Source: Hyphomicrobiales bacterium (GTDB taxonomy: Bacteria > Pseudomonadota > Alphaproteobacteria > Rhizobiales > Aestuariivirgaceae). Taken from it: DNA of 6,906 nucleotides. How positions within the stretch are numbered: the stretch's first letter is position 1; the number at the start of each line of letters is the position of its first letter. Location of the stretch: the NCBI GenBank assembly GCA_027067085.1, contig JAMOMM010000464.1:1-6906 (forward strand). Direction: 5' to 3'. The notes under the pieces are model-generated. The model was not told the origin of the DNA. It did no database searches and was given only the letters and a program-made list of their open reading frames with translations. Below are positions 4,777 through 6,906 of this stretch, piece by piece. The translations under genes were made by a program, and so were the position numbers.

Positions 4777-5307
4777 ATGAATAAAATTTTGGTCGCTATC
4801 GATGGCGCAGAACACTCGGAAAAAACGCTGAAATCAGCCGTTAAAATTGCTAAAGAGAAGAACAGTGATTTGGTCATTCTTTATGCGTGCAGCCAAGACA
4901 CTCCAAGCAAAAATCAATTGAAATTTGCTGAAGACAACTATGGTCGCAAATTTAGAAACCTAGTAACGGGCAAAGAATTGCCTAGTTTTAGCGTTGCAGA
5001 CAGTGATGGTGTCAAATCTATTTCAGAATACATGCAAGCACGCGAAAAGCTTTGTAAGCAATACGGCACAGATGTGCTTGAGCGCGCCGTAACAATTGCA
5101 AAATCAGCTGGTGCTGGAGCGAGAATTGAAACGGTTATTCAACGCGGCGAAATCACCAAAACAATCCTTGATGTTGCATCAAAAGAAACCGTTGACACCA
5201 TTGTTGTTGGCAATTGCAACAAAGGCATGATTGCCAGTTTCTTTAGTGGTTGCACCGCACGCGACATTTTGAAAAAAGCAAACTGTGAAGCCATTATCGT
5301 TGATTAG
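4777..5307 (+). CDS. Universal stress protein (UspA) family protein
   Basis: A 176-residue single Usp domain, about 30 residues longer than usual. The N-terminus MNKILVAIDGAEHSEKTLKS gives the first strand, the adenine-contacting Asp (D9) and the first helix. The C-terminus TIVVGN...GCTARDILKKA...EAIIVD gives the phosphate-binding loop and last strand. The canonical G-x2-G-x9-G-(S/T) loop here reads G145-x2-N148-x9-G158-C159, so two positions are substituted and ATP binding may be weakened or altered. The extra length lies about residues 43-90. Five cysteines (38, 93, 147, 159, 170) are many for this family, and three sit in or beside the nucleotide loop. ATG 4777 follows GAGG (4768-4771) with 5-nt spacing. 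Usp proteins are cytoplasmic and stress-induced; the specific role here is unknown. Confidence 0.9.
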   Translation: MNKILVAIDGAEHSEKTLKSAVKIAKEKNSDLVILYACSQDTPSKNQLKFAEDNYGRKFRNLVTGKELPSFSVADSDGVKSISEYMQAREKLCKQYGTDVLERAVTIAKSAGAGARIETVIQRGEITKTILDVASKETVDTIVVGNCNKGMIASFFSGCTARDILKKANCEAIIVD

Positions 5308-5308
5308 A

Positions 5309-5351
5309 GCGTTTCATGTTTTGTTTGAATCACAAACAGGACATGAAACGC
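5309..5351. repeat. Palindromic repeat, 19-bp stem, just after usp
   Basis: The arms 5309-5327 (starting GCGTTTCATG) and 5333-5351 (ending CATGAAACGC) pair along all 19 positions if two adjacent G-U pairs are allowed; the loop is AATCA. It begins 2 nt after the usp stop codon. No T-run follows, so it is not a classic terminator. The GAGCGTTTC...TTTGAATC...GAAACGC layout resembles, from memory, a palindrome family scattered between genes in Rhizobiales. In the usp transcript it would form a stable 3' hairpin. Confidence 0.65.
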
Positions 5352-5464
5352 CGTAGTTTCTGTCACTTAAATAGGTCGTTCTAGGTCAATGAAGACATGA
5401 ACAACTCTAAGAATCAAGCAGCATTATATCAACTGAAATGATGTAATGCACAACATACACCTTC

Positions 5465-5502
5465 AATACGCGAATTGCCTTTTGGTGTTCGCGTATTTTT
5501 TT
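5465..5502 (+). terminator. Strong Rho-independent terminator
   Basis: AATACGCGAA (5465-5474) and TTCGCGTATT (5488-5497) form a perfect 10-bp stem. Inside it GCC/GGT around TTTT may add three pairs. It runs directly into a T-run at 5496-5502. There is no matching A-run on the plus 5' side, so it works for plus-strand transcription. It is 157 nt past the usp stop, and presumably ends the usp transcript or an unannotated small RNA. Confidence 0.85.
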
Positions 5503-5534
5503 GGCCTGTTTAATATCTAAATTTTGCTTTTTTA

Positions 5535-6006
5535 TCAGCGCTTTAAAATACGATCTAAATCAATATTATCAACGCTCATTTGAGTTTCTTCCAATGCGCG
5601 CAAACGCTCGGTTTCCTGCTGAATATAATCACGCGTGTAAGGCACCATATCTTGGTGTTTAGCAAGAATAAGTTGGAAAATCATCAAGCGGAAATGCAAA
5701 AACGCCACCTCGGAAGCGGGCCAAAGAATGCTTACGGTTGCCATTGCGAGCCATAAGAGAAAGGAAATCAAAAATATTGCCCTTCTCGATCACAAGGTCA
5801 CCATCCATATAACCTTCACCAATTTTTAGGTCTGGATTAAGGATCAGTTGGCGCTGCATTTTATTGTTAGCAAATCGCACAGCAATCAAATCTTCACTGC
5901 CATCGCCATAGGTTTCTTGACGGCCAAAAGCAAAAGTGACACGGATTTTCCCTGTTTTAACAGTTTTTGAAAAGTACGCGGTAATCAGTTTTTCGCTAAA
6001 GCTCAT
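5535..6006 (-). pseudogene. cfa: Cyclopropane-fatty-acyl-phospholipid synthase remnant (internal deletion plus frame change)
   Basis: From ATG 6006 the first about 105 codons encode the CFA synthase N-terminal domain: GDGSEDLIAVRFANN, LILNPDLKIGEGYMDGDLVI and GNIFDFLSLMARN are typical of alphaproteobacterial members. That frame ends at 5659. In another frame, from about 5690 to 5535, is the enzyme's C-terminus: MIFQLILAKHQDMVPYTRDY, then a charged helix to a TGA stop. Intact enzymes are about 400 residues; here about 240 central residues are missing, including the SAM-binding E-x-G-x-G-x-G motif and the active site, with the join between about 5685 and 5720. The fragment cannot methylate membrane lipid double bonds. 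It starts 11 nt after the lipoprotein gene, so it was probably cotranscribed with it. A chimeric assembly could mimic the join but is less likely. Confidence 0.82.
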
Positions 6007-6017
6007 TGTTTTAGTCT

Positions 6018-6392
6018 CTATTTAGGGCCACATTGTGCCGACATATTCCAACTTCCACCCGAATGGCGAGCCGTTCCCGCAAGAATTCGGGCCTTTTGAC
6101 CACGAGCACAACCAAAATGGCGAATAGCAGAAGTCACAACATCACTCACAATAACCTGATCGCCTGGCTTTGCGCCTAAACTGCGCCCGCCCTTACCAAT
6201 GATATTGACATCATAGGCATCACGCGTTGCAATATAACGAAATTTAAGGCGATAGTGCTTGCCATTATAAAAAACAGGTTCGGTTTGTGTTTTTCCACTC
6301 GCATAAGGCGATGAAACCACCCGTGGCTTGTTTTGCGAACACCCCACAACCAATAGAGCCAGTGCAATAAACACCGTTGCTTTCACTTTCAT
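6018..6392 (-). CDS. Small lipoprotein of unknown function
   Basis: A 124-residue protein with a lipoprotein signal: MKVKATVFIALALL, then the lipobox V-V-G-C with lipidated C18. S19 rather than Asp follows, which by the usual rule favours the outer membrane. The mature part has an unstructured start (about 19-36), then a compact, probably beta-rich domain (PVFYNGKHYRLKFRYIATRD, IGKGGRSLGAKPGDQVIVSD). It has two further cysteines, C95 and C121, that could pair. I do not recognise the family. ATG 6392 is preceded by a GGGG-containing SD about 9 nt away. It is the first gene of a minus-strand unit with the cfa remnant and is divergent from the aminotransferase gene; no functional link is evident. 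Confidence 0.8.
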   Translation of the reverse strand: MKVKATVFIALALLVVGCSQNKPRVVSSPYASGKTQTEPVFYNGKHYRLKFRYIATRDAYDVNIIGKGGRSLGAKPGDQVIVSDVVTSAIRHFGCARGQKARILAGTARHSGGSWNMSAQCGPK

Positions 6393-6466
6393 TTGTGGTA
6401 TCCCCGCCTTAAAATGTATATCTGGAATCAGTCAAAGCCCAATCACCATCATTTTGAGACCGTACT
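6393..6466. promoter_or_regulatory. Divergent promoter region, lipoprotein / aminotransferase
   Basis: A 74-nt gap that must contain both starts of transcription. Candidates are TTGTGG (6393-6398) with TATATC (6417-6422), spacing 18, for the plus strand. On the minus strand, AGTCAA (6430-6435, reading TTGACT) pairs with a poor -10 that would overlap the SD. Neither is convincing, so this is a location, not a mapped promoter. Confidence 0.4.
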
Positions 6467-6906
6467 ATGACAAACTTCAATCCGCAAAACATATTGTCAA
6501 AATCAACCAGCGCTGTTGAAGAAGCAGCCATCATTCGCATGGCCCAAAAAGCCCGTGAACTAAAAGCCCAAGGGCACGATGTTATTTCGCTCACACTGGG
6601 CGAGCCTGATTTTGATACACCACAACACATCCAAGAAGCAGCAACCAAGGCCATCAAAGATGGCTTCACCCATTATTCACCCATGCCCGGCATGCCGCAA
6701 TTGCGCCAAGCCCTTGCCGATAAATTACAACGTGAAAATAATTTGAATTATCAAGCAACCGATATTGTGGTTTCCAACGGCGCAAAACAAGCACTAACAA
6801 ATGCCATATACGCGACAGTCGATGCAGGTGATGAGGTTATTCTTTTGGCTCCATATTGGGTCGCATATGAAGGCATTATTCGCATGGCTGGCGGCGTGCC
6901 AATTAT
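6467..6906 (+). CDS. Class I PLP-dependent aminotransferase (aspartate aminotransferase-like), N-terminal part
   Basis: 146 codons are visible before the window ends. Features of fold-type I subgroup I-gamma aspartate aminotransferases appear in order: AVEEAAIIRMAQKARELKAQ (residues 17-36), the substrate-loop motif GEPDFDTP (45-52), and THYSPMPGMPQLRQAL. These are followed by SNGAKQAL, which contacts the PLP phosphate, and LLAPYWVAY, whose Trp stacks on the cofactor ring. The Schiff-base lysine lies beyond the edge. Likely reaction: amino transfer between an amino acid such as aspartate and 2-oxoglutarate in the cytoplasm; related enzymes accept aromatic substrates or prephenate, and this cannot be resolved from the fragment. 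ATG 6467 has a weak GAGA SD (6456-6459) with 7-nt spacing. Confidence 0.9.
   Translation, partial: MTNFNPQNILSKSTSAVEEAAIIRMAQKARELKAQGHDVISLTLGEPDFDTPQHIQEAATKAIKDGFTHYSPMPGMPQLRQALADKLQRENNLNYQATDIVVSNGAKQALTNAIYATVDAGDEVILLAPYWVAYEGIIRMAGGVPI

Noticed and set aside
5397..5441. 14-codon ORF MNNSKNQAALYQLK between usp and the terminator
   Set aside because: Too short, no convincing SD, no hydrophobic or signal character; likely chance.
5535..5771. 78-codon minus-strand ORF as an independent gene
   Set aside because: Its last about 50 codons are the CFA synthase C-terminus, and its first part is the out-of-frame reading of the N-terminal domain; better described as part of the cfa pseudogene.
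6409..6669. 86-codon minus-strand ORF over the aminotransferase start
   Set aside because: Antisense shadow of a clear aminotransferase; no family resemblance.

Overview
The window looks like chromosomal DNA from a moderately low-GC alphaproteobacterium, probably Hyphomicrobiales. The support is: a FadB/FadJ-type beta-oxidation enzyme, the remnant of a rhizobial-style cyclopropane fatty acid (CFA) synthase, an alphaproteobacterial XRE-TPR protein module, and intergenic palindromes of the kind I remember from Rhizobiales genomes. The genus cannot be fixed by eye. No tRNA, rRNA, CRISPR array, transposase or phage gene was seen.

Left part (1-1412): the 3' end of a 3-hydroxyacyl-CoA dehydrogenase/enoyl-CoA hydratase gene is followed 12 nt later by a gene for a small exported protein of unknown function. 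Their transcript ends at a hairpin (about 1206-1240). Facing it from the minus strand is a 48-residue, two-hydrophobic-segment microprotein gene (1266-1412) with a good Shine-Dalgarno (SD) sequence, which an ordinary ORF size cut-off would miss.

Centre-left (1413-3646): the microprotein gene is divergent from a 591-residue regulator with an N-terminal XRE helix-turn-helix and at least five 50-51-residue TPR units. The gap between them carries two perfect 14-bp palindromes 2 bp apart, plus an ACGGA-N3-TCCGT inverted repeat. This HTH-TPR/microprotein/palindrome cassette is the best candidate for an undescribed regulatory system here. A gene-free stretch (3338-3646) follows, holding a 112-bp inverted-repeat element and a second short palindromic repeat.

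Centre-right (3647-5534): a minus-strand pair encodes a membrane-anchored SRPBCC protein and, downstream of it, an ArsR-family repressor. Divergent from this pair is a universal stress protein (UspA family) with a degenerate nucleotide-binding loop and five cysteines. Downstream of the usp gene are a 19-bp-stem palindromic repeat and then a strong Rho-independent terminator.

Right part (5535-6906): a minus-strand lipoprotein gene is followed 11 nt later by what appears to be a cfa pseudogene. The N-terminal about 105 codons and the C-terminal about 50 codons of CFA synthase remain, in different frames, with the SAM-binding methyltransferase core missing. Divergent from them, the 5' part of a class I aminotransferase gene runs off the window.

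The neighbourhood is a set of small independent transcription units rather than one pathway. The links that can be argued from sequence are fadB/J-like with the exported protein (tandem), the XRE-TPR regulator with the microprotein (divergent, shared palindromes), SRPBCC with ArsR (tandem), and the lipoprotein with the cfa remnant (tandem).
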